Below the pieces are notes generated by a model. That model was not told the DNA's origin, did not search any database, and saw only the letters and a list, made by a program, of their open reading frames with translations. A program made the translations under genes and the position numbers. Below are positions 24,968 to 35,722 of a stretch of 64,000 nt of DNA, piece after piece; position 1 is the stretch's first letter, and each line of letters begins with the position of its first letter. Source of the DNA: Sphingobacteriia bacterium RIFOXYC2_FULL_35_18 (GTDB lineage: Bacteria > Bacteroidota > Bacteroidia > Chitinophagales > Chitinophagaceae). The DNA lies in the NCBI GenBank assembly GCA_001829005.1, contig MIAG01000010.1, forward strand, positions 58,869 through 122,868, read 5' to 3'.

Positions 24968-27900
24968 ATGAAGAAATGTAGTTTGCTGCTATTGCTGTTT
25001 TTTGTTCCAATATCTTTATTGATTGCACAGGATTTTTCTAATAAAGGGAAAGAGTTTTGGATGGTATTTCCACCTCATCAACCTTCAGGGAATAATTTAG
25101 CTTCTTTATCGGTCTATTTAACTTCGGATAAAAATTCATCTGGCAAAATAGAATATAATGGTACAGTTCAAACTTTTACTGTAACTGCTAATACTACTAC
25201 AGAAGTAGTACTTAATAGGTCAACCTCATACATAACAGGTGCTGAATCGGCAAGTTTCACAAATCAGCAAAAGGTTATAACTAATAGAGGTATAAAAGTT
25301 ACCGTCGACCCTGGGATGCCTGCAATTGTAGCTTATTCGCATATGTTTGCAGGGGCTAGATCTGCAGCAAGTTTGATATTACCTACGGCTGTTTTAGGTA
25401 AATCATATTATGCTATGTCTTGGGCCCAAACTACAACTGCTCTACAAACTGGCGAACTAGCTAGATCCCAATTTAGCGTGATTGCAACAGAAGACAATAC
25501 AAGCATTAGAATAAATCTTAAAAGAAATGGAGTTTCTGATCCTACGCCCATTCAAGTGGATTTACCCAAGGCGGGGGATATTTATCAGTTTCAGGATATG
25601 TTAGATATTTCTGGAACTTTAATTGAATCAATTGGTACAGGTGCCAATGGTTGTAAAAAAATTGCAGTTTTTTCAGGTAGTACATCTCTTGGAGTTTCCA
25701 CTAATTTGGCTCAAACAGGTTGTAATAATCAAGGGTCAATTGATCCTTTATATCAACAATGTTACCCATCAAATTCATGGGGGCGTAAATATGGTTTAAC
25801 TCCATTTCGGGGCAAGAATAAGTTTAATTATAGAGTAATTGCAAAAGAGGATAACACAACCTTTCTTACAAATGGGGGATCTCCAACCGTCTTAAATAAA
25901 GGTGAAATATTTACTGGTTTTTCTGATGCTTTGTTGAGTAATGGGTTTAAACCACCAATAATTATTGAGTCTGATAAACCAGTTGCAGTGGCACAATTTA
26001 GTTTAACTCAATCATGTGACATTGGTGTTGGTGATGCAGATATGATTTTTTTAAATCCTGTTGAACAGAGTATTAGTGATATAACAGTTTTTTTATCAGC
26101 AAAGCAAGCAATTACAGACCAAAATATAAATGTCTTTATTAAGAATGAAGGAACTTCAATTAGTTCTTTTAAAATTGATGGGGTTTCAATTCCTGCAAGT
26201 TCATTTGTTCCAATAGGCACTACTGGTTTTTCTTATTTGCAGCAATCTTTTGCTGTAAGTAATGGAAATTCTTCTAGTATAAGATTAACAAGTGACAGTG
26301 GTTTTAATGCAATATGCTATGGCTTTGGTAGTTTTGAATCATATGGATATTCCGCGGGAACTAATATTGTAGACCTTAATCCTCCGGTCACAATTCAAAA
26401 CCAATTTCCTAATGTAGCAACTGTCAGTTATTCGGCCACTTGTGTGAACACTAGTTTCAGTCTTAAATTGGCATTAAGTTATCAGCCTACCCAAATTGTA
26501 TTAGATTTTTTAGGTGCAAATAATTTAACTGGACCACCAGTACTAACTTATAACCCATCCAAAGTTGATTCATCGTATACTTCAAACGGTAAATCTTATT
26601 ATGTTTATAATATACCTCAAACATATAATTTTGGTCTTGCAGGCACTTATCCTATTAAATTCACTACTACGTCATTATTACCTCAATCGGATGGATGTAG
26701 CAATAATAATGAGCAAGAAATCACCGACAATATTGTGGTGAATGATGCGCCCATTGCCAATTTTTTAGTAAGCTCTATCGATACTGGTTGTGTTATTGCG
26801 CCCACTCAATTTACCGATTTGTCTACTGGTTCAGGTAGGGCCATTGTTGGTTGGAATTGGGAATTTGGAGATGGCTCTATTTCTACTACACAAAGCCCTG
26901 CCAAAACATATGCAACAGCTGGTGATTACAATGCAAAGCTCACTGCCATTACCGACTTTGGTTGTGTTGCATCTAAAACAGTTCCTATTAATTTATCTAA
27001 TAAACCGATTGCGTCTTTTACAACTCCAGCAATAACATGTATCAACAGTGCCATCAGTTTTACTGATGCTTCCACCATTGTTCCTGGAACTGCTAATAAT
27101 ACCATAGCACAATGGAAATGGAATTTAGACAATGGGGCTGGTACTGTAACGGCGAATACCAATGCAGTTCAGACCAATACCTACACTACATGGGGAACCA
27201 AAAATGTGTATTTAAATACTGTTTCTAATACAGGTTGTGTTAGTGATACTTTTAGGTTGCCAGGTGGTTTTAAAGCAAATCCATTACCGGTGGTTGGTTT
27301 TATTTTGCCAGAAGTTTGTTTGAACGATGCCACTGCTACATTCACAGATACCTCAAGTATTGCAGATGGCACTGAAGCGGGTTTTAGTTATTTATGGAAA
27401 TTTGATGATGGGGTTTCAACAGTTGATCCTACCAAACGACCGGTGCCACTAACAGCACCCACCAATTCCAAATCAATTCCTACTAGTTATAAAACTTTTG
27501 GAAACTATACGGTCTCTTTACAAGTTACTTCAAGTAATGGTTGTATTACTACTGATAATAAATCATTTACGGTTAACGGAAGTACGCCAATTCCCCAATT
27601 TGAAGTAGCTAATTTATTGAATGGGATTCCACTCTGTACCAATGATTCCATTAAAATCATTAACCAATCTACTGTAGATTTTGGGGATGTGACTAAGCTA
27701 ATGGTGATTTGGGATTCAATAGGTGCTCCAAATAATATTGTTACTGATCAAATTCCAGCTGTAAACAAACAATACAGCATTCGTTATGGTATTCCTACAA
27801 CCGCTTTAACTCCTGGAACAAAAAATTATTCCATTACTTTAAGAGCCTTCTCCGGACAAGCTGAGTCTTGCTCTAAATCAATTACCAAAATTGTAACAGT

Positions 27901-29437
27901 AACTTACGCACCGGCTGTATCCTTTACTGATATAAGAGATATTTGTTACGATGCAACGCCTCGCTTAATCACTCAGGGAACGTTCATCTCCGCGTTACCA
28001 GCCACTCCTGTTTATTCTGGCAAAGGAATAAGTACGGTTGGTCTATTAAACCCCATTACTACTGGTGTAGGTAATGATACCCTTAAATATTTTGTTCAAA
28101 ATAATGCAGGTTGTAAAGACTCTGCTTTTCAGCCCATAACGGTTTGGCCATCGCCAGTAGCTAAATGGGGCATTGCTGATCCCGCTTGCGAAAAAAACAA
28201 TATAGTATTTACTGATAGTTCAGTGGCTAACTTCAGCAATATTGCACAATGGAACTGGAATTTTGGTGATGGTAAAACAGAAAGTAGAACCAGTGCCACC
28301 GCATTCACGCACATATTTGATACTGCTCAAAATTATACAACGGCATTACAGGTTGTAACAGACAGTGGGTGCGTTAGTAGTTTGAATCAACAAATTATTC
28401 GCATCAATCATTTGCCTAAACCTGCATTTAGTTTGCCTGAAATTTGTTTGCCAGATGGACGCGGAACTTTTATTAATCAAAGTTCTATTGCAGATGGATC
28501 AGAAGCCTTGTTTAGTTATGTATGGAATTTTGGAGACCCGAATGATCCAAGTTCTTCAACATTAAAACAGCCTACCCACAAATACACGGCAGTTGGTCCT
28601 AACAATGTTCAATTAAAAATCACTACCAAAGATGGTTGCGTAGACTCTTTGACCCAATCATTGAACACCATTTATCCTTGGCCAAGAGCTGCTTTTTCTG
28701 CTACCCCAACTGAAGTATGTCAAGGTGATCCCATTCAATTTACCGATTTAGGTAATGGAATCACCAGTGCTCCAGTAAGATGGGAGTGGAACCTTGGCGG
28801 AGGTAATACGTCTACTTTACAAAATCCGAGCAAAGTATTTACCGATTCTGGAAGTTATACCATTAGTTATTATTTCTATAATTCACAAGGTTGTGTGAGT
28901 GATACCGTTAGCCAAACGGTGGTTGTTCATCCATATCCAGTTTTAGAACTAGGTCCTAATATTGTAGTACTAGAAGGTGGTACAAAAGCATTGAAGCCTC
29001 AATTTGTATATGGAACTAATTTGAATTATCAGTGGACACCGCCATTGTATTTAAATAGTGATATAGATTCAATACCTAAAACGACTCCTCTAGGAGATAT
29101 TACTTATAGGCTCAACCTCACTGGAATTGGGGGTTGTATGGTTACTGATACCGTTTTTGTAAAACTATTATTAGCACCCATCATACCCAATGCTTTTTCG
29201 CCCAATGGAGATGGCATTAATGACCGTTGGAAAATTCAATATTTAGAAAGTTATCCAGGTGCTACGGTAGATGTGTACGATCGATATGGCATGTTGGTGT
29301 TTAGTAGCATTGAGTATGCAGTAGATTGGGATGGAACAAGGAATGGGAAATCTTTGCCTATTGGTACTTATTATTATATTGTTAATCCAAAGAACGGCAG
29401 AAAAATAATTACTGGTTCTGTTACTATAATTAAATAA
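24968..29437 (+). CDS. Large T9SS cargo: IgGFc-binding-like, PKD repeats, gliding-motility C-terminal domain
   Basis: The 1489-residue protein has a signal peptide (MKKCSLLLLLFFVPISLLIAQ) and an N-terminal domain (~25-480) that starts FSNKGKEFWMVFPPH, like IgGFc-binding-type domains of Bacteroidota. About six PKD-like domains with 'W-W-FGDG' motifs follow (~590-1340). The end has a gliding motility-associated C-terminal (type B) sorting domain, NAFSPNGDGINDRW near 1420 to the final TIIK. It should be exported by the type IX system and attached outside; adhesion is inferred. ATG 24968 begins the signal. The PorP/SprF gene starts one base after its stop. Confidence 0.93.
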   Translation: MKKCSLLLLLFFVPISLLIAQDFSNKGKEFWMVFPPHQPSGNNLASLSVYLTSDKNSSGKIEYNGTVQTFTVTANTTTEVVLNRSTSYITGAESASFTNQQKVITNRGIKVTVDPGMPAIVAYSHMFAGARSAASLILPTAVLGKSYYAMSWAQTTTALQTGELARSQFSVIATEDNTSIRINLKRNGVSDPTPIQVDLPKAGDIYQFQDMLDISGTLIESIGTGANGCKKIAVFSGSTSLGVSTNLAQTGCNNQGSIDPLYQQCYPSNSWGRKYGLTPFRGKNKFNYRVIAKEDNTTFLTNGGSPTVLNKGEIFTGFSDALLSNGFKPPIIIESDKPVAVAQFSLTQSCDIGVGDADMIFLNPVEQSISDITVFLSAKQAITDQNINVFIKNEGTSISSFKIDGVSIPASSFVPIGTTGFSYLQQSFAVSNGNSSSIRLTSDSGFNAICYGFGSFESYGYSAGTNIVDLNPPVTIQNQFPNVATVSYSATCVNTSFSLKLALSYQPTQIVLDFLGANNLTGPPVLTYNPSKVDSSYTSNGKSYYVYNIPQTYNFGLAGTYPIKFTTTSLLPQSDGCSNNNEQEITDNIVVNDAPIANFLVSSIDTGCVIAPTQFTDLSTGSGRAIVGWNWEFGDGSISTTQSPAKTYATAGDYNAKLTAITDFGCVASKTVPINLSNKPIASFTTPAITCINSAISFTDASTIVPGTANNTIAQWKWNLDNGAGTVTANTNAVQTNTYTTWGTKNVYLNTVSNTGCVSDTFRLPGGFKANPLPVVGFILPEVCLNDATATFTDTSSIADGTEAGFSYLWKFDDGVSTVDPTKRPVPLTAPTNSKSIPTSYKTFGNYTVSLQVTSSNGCITTDNKSFTVNGSTPIPQFEVANLLNGIPLCTNDSIKIINQSTVDFGDVTKLMVIWDSIGAPNNIVTDQIPAVNKQYSIRYGIPTTALTPGTKNYSITLRAFSGQAESCSKSITKIVTVTYAPAVSFTDIRDICYDATPRLITQGTFISALPATPVYSGKGISTVGLLNPITTGVGNDTLKYFVQNNAGCKDSAFQPITVWPSPVAKWGIADPACEKNNIVFTDSSVANFSNIAQWNWNFGDGKTESRTSATAFTHIFDTAQNYTTALQVVTDSGCVSSLNQQIIRINHLPKPAFSLPEICLPDGRGTFINQSSIADGSEALFSYVWNFGDPNDPSSSTLKQPTHKYTAVGPNNVQLKITTKDGCVDSLTQSLNTIYPWPRAAFSATPTEVCQGDPIQFTDLGNGITSAPVRWEWNLGGGNTSTLQNPSKVFTDSGSYTISYYFYNSQGCVSDTVSQTVVVHPYPVLELGPNIVVLEGGTKALKPQFVYGTNLNYQWTPPLYLNSDIDSIPKTTPLGDITYRLNLTGIGGCMVTDTVFVKLLLAPIIPNAFSPNGDGINDRWKIQYLESYPGATVDVYDRYGMLVFSSIEYAVDWDGTRNGKSLPIGTYYYIVNPKNGRKIITGSVTIIK

Positions 29438-29438
29438 A

Positions 29439-30464
29439 ATGAGGAGCAAGGGATACTTTTTAGTGATGTTGATTGGAATGGTTGTAGTGACCCAAGCACA
29501 ACAACGTCCTTATTATACCCAATACATAATGAACAATTATATTATCAATCCTGCTGTTGCTGGTATTGAAAATTATTGGGATGTTAAAGCCAGTCACCGG
29601 GTTCAGTGGGTAGGATTGCAAGATGCCCCAGTAACAACATATATAACCGCACATGGTAGATTGAAAAAAGATCCTTATCAAAGTTCCACTGCCACTGGTT
29701 TTAGGGCAAAGGGAATGAATCCAAGGGGAGAAGCTTATTGGAGAGATTATACAGCTGCTGAACCACATCATGGAGTGGGCTTTACGATGCTCAATGATAA
29801 AACCGGTCCTTTGAATCGATTTGCTGCATACGGAACCTATTCATATCATTTAGGATTATCGCCCACTACTAACTTATCAGCGGGCGTTTCAGTTGGCTTT
29901 ACCAACCTTAGTTTAGATGCTTCTAAACTCAATTTTGGTAATACCACAGTAGATCCTGCAGTTGCTTCTAGTGGAGTTATTAATCGATTAAAGCCAGATA
30001 TCAGTGCTGGACTTTGGCTGTACTCAAAGGATTATTTTGTTGGGTTGGCCGCACAACAAATCATCCCTCAGAATGTGGCATTTTCAGATAATAACGTTTC
30101 GTTAACCCAAGGGAAATTGGTTCCGCATTTATTTTTAAGTGCGGGCTACCGATTAACCATTTCAGACGATTTTAATTTACTTCCTTCTATGTTGATTCGT
30201 TATATCAGTCCGTTGCCACTGGGTTTTGACATTAATGCCAAACTGCAGTACCAAGACTTTTTATGGGCAGGTACTTCATTCCGATACAAAGATGGATTTG
30301 CTGCAATGGTAGGATTGAATTTGAGTAATACCTTGAATATTGGCTATTCTTACGATATTCAAACTTCTCGCATTAATACCATCAGTAGAGGTACTCATGA
30401 AATCTTGATTGGATTTTTATTAGGGAATCGTTATGGAGATTGGTGCCCTACCAAATTATGGTAG
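29439..30464 (+). CDS. Type IX secretion membrane protein PorP/SprF family
   Basis: The 341-residue outer-membrane beta-barrel has a signal peptide (MRSKGYFLVMLIGMVVVTQAQ). The family signature QQRPYYTQYIMNNYIINPAVAG follows directly. Later strands (GVGFTMLNDKTGPLNRF..., LSAGVSVGFTNLSL...) fit the family. SprF/PorP proteins pair with individual type B cargoes and help secrete them. The one-base gap to the PKD protein gene shows such a pair. Confidence 0.95.
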   Translation: MRSKGYFLVMLIGMVVVTQAQQRPYYTQYIMNNYIINPAVAGIENYWDVKASHRVQWVGLQDAPVTTYITAHGRLKKDPYQSSTATGFRAKGMNPRGEAYWRDYTAAEPHHGVGFTMLNDKTGPLNRFAAYGTYSYHLGLSPTTNLSAGVSVGFTNLSLDASKLNFGNTTVDPAVASSGVINRLKPDISAGLWLYSKDYFVGLAAQQIIPQNVAFSDNNVSLTQGKLVPHLFLSAGYRLTISDDFNLLPSMLIRYISPLPLGFDINAKLQYQDFLWAGTSFRYKDGFAAMVGLNLSNTLNIGYSYDIQTSRINTISRGTHEILIGFLLGNRYGDWCPTKLW

Positions 30465-30465
30465 T

Positions 30466-30954
30466 CTATAAAGGCCTAATCATCCAGATATCACAACCAT
30501 TGTGCCCAGAATTACCCATTGGTCCATTGAGATAAGTAAAGCCAAATTGTTCATACACTTTTACGGCTTTTTTTAACTCGGGCATGGTTTCTAAATATAC
30601 TTGGTTATAACCTTTTTCTTTGGCGGCAGCCAAAACAAAGTCAATCATTTTTCTGCCTAAGCCCATGCCGCGTGCCGCTGCATTCAAATACATTTTTACC
30701 AATTCACAAGTGCCTGTTGGTAGTCCTTCGGTGGGGTAGTAGCCTGCCCCGCCAACGATTACACCGTCTTGTAATGCAATGAAATAGCCACTTTGGGGCT
30801 CAGCGGTAAATAATTCATACAGATGATCGGTGGTGTCATCGTAAAAAACAGTACCTGGTTTATTGGCTCCGAATTCAGTTAAAGCAGTTCTGATAATGGT
30901 AGCAATAGCTGTATTATCTGCTGGTTCTATGGGTCTAATAACTATATGCTCCAT
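30466..30954 (-). CDS. GNAT family N-acetyltransferase
   Basis: The 162-residue protein has the GNAT core: strand IVGGAGYYPTEG, the acetyl-CoA loop RGMGLGRKMIDFVL (~95-108; R/Q-x-x-G-x-G/A) and the C-terminal VYLETMPELKKAVKVYEQFGF. The acceptor is unknown. It starts two bases after the pgi stop, so it probably shares its transcript. It is convergent with the PorP gene. Confidence 0.9.
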   Translation of the reverse strand: MEHIVIRPIEPADNTAIATIIRTALTEFGANKPGTVFYDDTTDHLYELFTAEPQSGYFIALQDGVIVGGAGYYPTEGLPTGTCELVKMYLNAAARGMGLGRKMIDFVLAAAKEKGYNQVYLETMPELKKAVKVYEQFGFTYLNGPMGNSGHNGCDIWMIRPL

Positions 30955-30955
30955 A

Positions 30956-32623
30956 TTATGCCTGTGCCGATTTTCTAAATTCTTTAAAGCAATTGATTAA
31001 ACCATTGGTAGAAGCATCATGATCTTTTACAGCGTCTTCAGTGGTTAATTCGGGTAAAATTTTATTGGCCAACTCTTTGCCTAATTCTACACCCCATTGA
31101 TCATAACTGAAAATATTCCAAAGTACGCCTTGCACAAATATTTTATGTTCATACAATGCAATCAATAATCCCAATGTAGCTGGATCAATTTGTTTTACTA
31201 AGATAGAGTTGGTTGGTTTGTTGCCAGTAAAGACTTTGAAAGGGCTCAGCTTTTTAATCTCTTCTTCTTTTTTATCGGCTTTCATTAATTCCACTTTCAC
31301 TTCATTTTCACTCCTACCATTCATTAAAGCTTCAGTTTGAGCAAAAAAGTTCGACATCAATTTTACATGATGGTCGCCAATGGGATTTTGAGATATGGCA
31401 GGGGCAATAAAGTCACAAGGAATCAATGGAGTTCCTTGGTGAATTAATTGATAAAATGCATGTTGCCCATTGGTGCCAGGCTCTCCCCAAATTACAGGAC
31501 CGGTAGCGTAGTTAACAGGGTTCCCATTTCTATCAATGCTCTTGCCATTGCTCTCCATATTTCCTTGTTGAAAATAAGCTGCAAAGCGATGCATATATTG
31601 ATCGTAAGGCAAAATGGCTTCACTTTGTGCACCAAAAAAATTGGTGTACCAAATGCCCAATAAAGCCATGATCACTGGAATATTTTTATCGTGTTTTTCT
31701 GTTCTAAAATGTTCGTCTGCTTTATAAGCCCCTTGGAGCAACTGCTCAAAATGATCATACCCAATGGTTAGCGCTATAGACAAACCAATAGCGCTCCACA
31801 AAGAATATCTTCCGCCAACCCAATCCCAAAATTCAAACATATTGGCTTTGTCTATTCCAAATGCAGTGACTGCTTTTTCATTGGTGCTTAATGCTGCAAA
31901 ATGTTTGGCAATATGGGCTTCCTCTTTAGCGTATTCAAGAAACCAAGTTCTTGCACTATGTGCATTGGTCATGGTTTCTTGTGTGGTAAAAGTTTTAGAT
32001 GCAACTAAGAATAAAGTTTCTTCCGCATTTACCTTTTTTAAGGTTTCAGCTATATGTGTTCCATCTACATTGCTAACGAAATAAGTTTGAATACCATCTA
32101 CCCAATAAGGCTTTAGTGCTTCAGTTACCATCACAGGTCCTAAATCACTGCCCCCAATCCCAATATTGACAATATATTTGATAGGTTTTCCTGTATAACC
32201 TTTCCAATCTCCACTATGAATGGTCTTGCAAAATGCAGCCATTTGTGCCTGTACTTTTTTAATTTTTGGCATGATGTCTTTTCCATCTACCAAAATAGGG
32301 GTGTCCGAAAAATTCCGAAGAGCGGTATGTAATACAGAACGATTCTCGGTTTCATTAATTTTAATTCCTGCAAATTGATCATGAATGGCTTCTGATAATT
32401 TACATTCTTCAGCCAATTGCAACAAGAGTTGCATGGTTCTTGGATTAACGATGTTTTTAGAATAATCAAAAACCAATTGGTCTAAACAAAGCGAAAATTT
32501 TTGAAATCTTTCGGGGTCTGCTGCAAAAAGGTCTCTCATATGCCTTCTGCTCATTTCGTCTTCGTGATGTTTCTTCAATAAAAACCAAGCCTGTGTTGTT
32601 GTCGGATTAATTCTAGGTAGCAT
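30956..32623 (-). CDS. pgi: Glucose-6-phosphate isomerase
   Basis: Pgi interconverts glucose-6-phosphate and fructose-6-phosphate in the cytosol. The 555-residue product is of the long, dimeric type. Signatures include [16 protein letters not shown] (~148-163), [17 protein letters not shown] (~205-221), [14 protein letters not shown] and GVELGKELA near the C-terminus, with [19 protein letters not shown] containing the active-site His region. The length is normal. The GNAT gene follows two bases after it. Confidence 0.98.
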   Translation of the reverse strand: MLPRINPTTTQAWFLLKKHHEDEMSRRHMRDLFAADPERFQKFSLCLDQLVFDYSKNIVNPRTMQLLLQLAEECKLSEAIHDQFAGIKINETENRSVLHTALRNFSDTPILVDGKDIMPKIKKVQAQMAAFCKTIHSGDWKGYTGKPIKYIVNIGIGGSDLGPVMVTEALKPYWVDGIQTYFVSNVDGTHIAETLKKVNAEETLFLVASKTFTTQETMTNAHSARTWFLEYAKEEAHIAKHFAALSTNEKAVTAFGIDKANMFEFWDWVGGRYSLWSAIGLSIALTIGYDHFEQLLQGAYKADEHFRTEKHDKNIPVIMALLGIWYTNFFGAQSEAILPYDQYMHRFAAYFQQGNMESNGKSIDRNGNPVNYATGPVIWGEPGTNGQHAFYQLIHQGTPLIPCDFIAPAISQNPIGDHHVKLMSNFFAQTEALMNGRSENEVKVELMKADKKEEEIKKLSPFKVFTGNKPTNSILVKQIDPATLGLLIALYEHKIFVQGVLWNIFSYDQWGVELGKELANKILPELTTEDAVKDHDASTNGLINCFKEFRKSAQA

Positions 32624-32666
32624 ATATTTTTATATCAGCAGTTCAATTTTTGGGGCATAAAGTTAC

Positions 32667-33683
32667 CTAAAGGGATTCAATCTCCCTAATGGTTTGCTTC
32701 ACCATTTCTTCGGTAATGTCTAAATGTGTAACAATTCTAACTTGAGTAGGACTCATGGCAATGGTTAGTATGCCTTTGTTTGCTAATATTCCAACCAATT
32801 CTTTGGCGGTGAATCTGCCCTTTACTTCAAATAAAATAATATTGGTTTCCACAGGTGGGATCATACCCACAAAGTCTTTCTTCTTTAACGCTTCTACTAT
32901 CAGGGCGGCATGTGCATGGTCCTGTTCCAATCGGGTCACTTGGTGGCGGAGGGCATATAATGCACCCGCTGCTAAATAACCAGCCTGCCTCATTCCACCC
33001 CCAAAAACCTTTCTGATTCTTCTTGCTTTTTTAATGAAATCCTTTGTTCCTAATAACACACTTCCAACAGGGGCTCCCAAACCTTTGCTCAAGCAAACCG
33101 AAATAGAATCAAAGGTTTTGCCGTACTGTTCTGGGCTTTCTTTTTTGGCAACTATCGCATTAAATAAGCGAGCTCCGTCTAAGTGAAGGCTTAAATTATT
33201 ATTTAAACAAACCGCTTTAATTGATTGAATATCATTGAAATCGTAGCAAGTACCACCCCCTCTATTGGCGGTATTTTCTAAACTAACCAATCGGCTTAAC
33301 GGCCTATGAACATCGTCTTTATTATTGATGGCAGCTTCTACCTGACTGGCCGTTAACCTGCCAAAATTGCCTGGTAATAATTGAACCGAAGCGCCTGAAT
33401 TAGAAGCAATTCCACCTCCTTCGTACAAGTAAACATGGGAGAGGGCATCGCAAATAACTTCGTCTCCTGGTTGGGTATGACAGCGAATGGCTATTTGATT
33501 GGTCATGGTTCCACTTGGACAAAACAAGGCAGATTCCATTCCAAATAAGGCGGCACTATACTGCTCTAACTCGTTGATAGTAGGGTCTTCTCCAAAAACA
33601 TCATCTCCAACTGGGGCTGCGTGCATGGCTGCCAACATAGGGGCAGTAGGTCTAGTAACGGTATCCGATCTAAAATCTATCAT
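32667..33683 (-). CDS. ltaE: Low-specificity L-threonine aldolase
   Basis: This PLP enzyme cleaves L-threonine or allo-threonine to glycine and acetaldehyde. The 338-residue protein starts [16 protein letters not shown], the family opening. It has [11 protein letters not shown] (~165-175, PLP-binding Asp) and the Schiff-base lysine region [16 protein letters not shown] (~195-210). I chose ATG 33683; the ORF runs six codons further upstream. It is divergent from rpoD. Confidence 0.94.
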   Translation of the reverse strand: MIDFRSDTVTRPTAPMLAAMHAAPVGDDVFGEDPTINELEQYSAALFGMESALFCPSGTMTNQIAIRCHTQPGDEVICDALSHVYLYEGGGIASNSGASVQLLPGNFGRLTASQVEAAINNKDDVHRPLSRLVSLENTANRGGGTCYDFNDIQSIKAVCLNNNLSLHLDGARLFNAIVAKKESPEQYGKTFDSISVCLSKGLGAPVGSVLLGTKDFIKKARRIRKVFGGGMRQAGYLAAGALYALRHQVTRLEQDHAHAALIVEALKKKDFVGMIPPVETNIILFEVKGRFTAKELVGILANKGILTIAMSPTQVRIVTHLDITEEMVKQTIREIESL

Positions 33684-33769
33684 AATCAGCAATTTGCACA
33701 AATAAGCTTGATTTTCATTGAATTACCAAGTTTTTTACACTTAAAAGACTGAATTTCATTGTAAAATCG

Positions 33770-33777
33770 TATCTTTG
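33770..33777 (+). promoter_or_regulatory. Promoter -7 element (TATCTTTG) of rpoD
   Basis: TATCTTTG is an exact match to the Bacteroidota TAnnTTTG box, 95 bases before the rpoD ATG. This would leave a long leader with no ORF. A weak -33 element may be present. Confidence 0.6.
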
Positions 33778-33871
33778 TAGTTTCCGTAAGTTTTGGAGAA
33801 TTATACCTTTTTACTAGGTTTTATAACAAATTGGCTATAATTCTCGTTATCTAAAAAAGCAACAGTACAAC

Positions 33872-34729
33872 ATGAGGCAACTCAAGATCGCAACCCAGAT
33901 TACCAACAGAGATTCGCAAGCAGTAGAGAAGTATTTACAAGAGATTTCCAAAATTCCAATGATCAACCCCGAAGAGGAAACTACTTTGGCGCAGAAAATT
34001 AAAATGGGTGATCAAAGGGCGTTGGATAAATTGGTGCAAGCCAATTTACGTTTCGTTGTTTCTGTTGCAAAACAATATCAACACCAAGGTTTATCATTGA
34101 GTGACCTTATTAATGAAGGGAACTTAGGCTTAATCAAAGCTGCTCAACGTTTTGATGAAACCAAGGGTTTCAAATTCATTTCATACGCAGTATGGTGGAT
34201 TCGTCAATCTATCTTACAAGCTTTAGCTGAACAAGGTCGTTTGGTTCGTTTGCCACAAAACAAGATTGGTACTTACAATAAGGCCAACAAAGCGTACATG
34301 GCATTTGAACAAGAACATGAGCGTGAGCCTTCTACGGAAGAGTTGGCAGAAATTCTTGAAATGAGTGAAACTGAAATCAACAATATTTTCCAAAGTAATA
34401 CCAGACATACTTCATTGGATGCTCCAGTGCACGAAGCGGAAGATGTAGCCATGGGCGATTTGTTGGAAGGTTCTGATGATACCGACGAAGATGTAATGAA
34501 AGATTCATTAAGAGAAGAAATTCGCAGGGTATTGAAATCATTAAGCCCTAGAGAAGCAGAAATCGTGAATGCTTATTTTGGATTGGACGGGGAGAATGGA
34601 GTAACTATTGAACAAATAGGAATGAAGTATGACCTAACCAAAGAGAGAATCAGACAAATTAAAGAGCGTGCCATAAAGCGTTTACAGAAAGCGCGTTACA
34701 GCAATGCACTTAAAGCATATTTGGGTTAA
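33872..34729 (+). CDS. rpoD: Primary RNA polymerase sigma factor (RpoD/SigA type)
   Basis: The 285-residue protein is the short Bacteroidota form, without region 1.1. Region 1.2 (SRDSQAVEKYLQEI) is followed by region 2 (NLRFVVSVAKQYQHQGLS..GNLGLIKAAQRFDETKGFKFISYAVWWIRQSI, ~60-115), region 3 and region 4 with TKERIRQIKERAIKRLQ near residue 260. This factor reads TAnnTTTG-type promoters. The high Asp/Glu stretch before region 4 (EGSDDTDEDVMKD) is typical. A pair of hairpins follows. Confidence 0.97.
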   Translation: MRQLKIATQITNRDSQAVEKYLQEISKIPMINPEEETTLAQKIKMGDQRALDKLVQANLRFVVSVAKQYQHQGLSLSDLINEGNLGLIKAAQRFDETKGFKFISYAVWWIRQSILQALAEQGRLVRLPQNKIGTYNKANKAYMAFEQEHEREPSTEELAEILEMSETEINNIFQSNTRHTSLDAPVHEAEDVAMGDLLEGSDDTDEDVMKDSLREEIRRVLKSLSPREAEIVNAYFGLDGENGVTIEQIGMKYDLTKERIRQIKERAIKRLQKARYSNALKAYLG

Positions 34730-34736
34730 TATTTCA

Positions 34737-34763
34737 GCCTCCGAATAGGGATATTCGAGAGGC
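34737..34763 (+). terminator. First hairpin after rpoD
   Basis: The stem gcctc-cgaat / attcg-a-gaggc has one bulge and a 6-base loop. The T-run after it is weak, so it may be a 3' stabiliser rather than a terminator. Confidence 0.45.
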
Positions 34764-34777
34764 CATTTTATTGAAAG

Positions 34778-34806
34778 CGCTCCGAAAAATCGGGGCGTTT
34801 TTTTTA
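34778..34806 (+). terminator. Intrinsic terminator of rpoD
   Basis: A perfect 8-base-pair stem (cgctccga / tcggggcg, with a G-T pair) and an AAAA loop are followed by nine T. It ends the rpoD transcript before the DUF4249 gene. Confidence 0.85.
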
Positions 34807-34837
34807 ATCTTTTTTTCCTAAACGTTGTTATAATTGA

Positions 34838-35713
34838 ATGCGCAGAGTAACTTTTATATTAAGCATCTTGTTTTTGATAGCCTGTGAAAAGGATATTCAA
34901 ATTGAGCCTGCACAAAATCAAGCCAAAATAGTGGTGGATGCAGAAATTGAAAATGGACAATCTCCAGTTGTAGTGCTGTCTACTTCCCTCAATTATTTTT
35001 CTACGATTGATACTGCAACATTATTTGCATCATTTATCAAGGACGCAAAAGTGCAAATTAACAACGGCATTAAAACAGTTACCCTGCAAGTAAACGAATT
35101 GCGATTTCCGCAAGGAGGCAGGTATGTATTTTACACAACACCTATCAACGATCCCATGTTGGGAGAAACCGGTAAAACATACCAGTTAAGCATTGAACAC
35201 AACGGACAACAATATCAATCGACCACCACTATTCCTATTATTACAAAAACCATCGACAGCCTTTGGTCTAAAAGAGTGGCCAATAGGCCTACTACTGATA
35301 GTTTTCGTGTATTGATGGCACGAATTATAGATCCACCAGGATTGGGTAATTATATCCGCTATTTTACCAAAGTGAATAGACAACCATTTTTTCCGGGCTT
35401 TAATAGTGCTTTTGATGATGCCATTATTGATGGTAAAACTTATAATATTGATATAGACAAAGGAGTAGATAAAAACCAACCTTTTGAAAGAGAAAATTAT
35501 GGGTTTTTTAAATTGGGAGATACCGTCATTGTTAAGCTGGCCAATATTGATAAAGCATCCTATACATTTTGGAGAACATGGGAATTTGCATTCCAATCTA
35601 TTGGTAACCCATTCTCTTCACCGGGGGTGGTAAAAGGCAATATCAGTAATGGTGCATTGGGTGCTTTTTGTGGATATGGTTCTCAATACAAAACTTACAT
35701 TTGTAAAGATTAA
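34838..35713 (+). CDS. DUF4249 lipoprotein
   Basis: The 291-residue protein has a lipoprotein signal (LFLIAC, Cys16). The DUF4249 pattern follows: EPAQNQAKIVVDAEIENGQSPVVVLSTSL, then 'DAKVQINNG', 'YQLSIEHNGQQYQSTTTIPI' and 'SPGVVKGNISNGALGAFCGYG'. These proteins usually sit beside TonB-dependent receptors and may act as surface partners. No receptor gene is next to this one, so it is an orphan. It ends 10 bases before trxB. Confidence 0.88.
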   Translation: MRRVTFILSILFLIACEKDIQIEPAQNQAKIVVDAEIENGQSPVVVLSTSLNYFSTIDTATLFASFIKDAKVQINNGIKTVTLQVNELRFPQGGRYVFYTTPINDPMLGETGKTYQLSIEHNGQQYQSTTTIPIITKTIDSLWSKRVANRPTTDSFRVLMARIIDPPGLGNYIRYFTKVNRQPFFPGFNSAFDDAIIDGKTYNIDIDKGVDKNQPFERENYGFFKLGDTVIVKLANIDKASYTFWRTWEFAFQSIGNPFSSPGVVKGNISNGALGAFCGYGSQYKTYICKD

Positions 35714-35722
35714 TTCAACATT

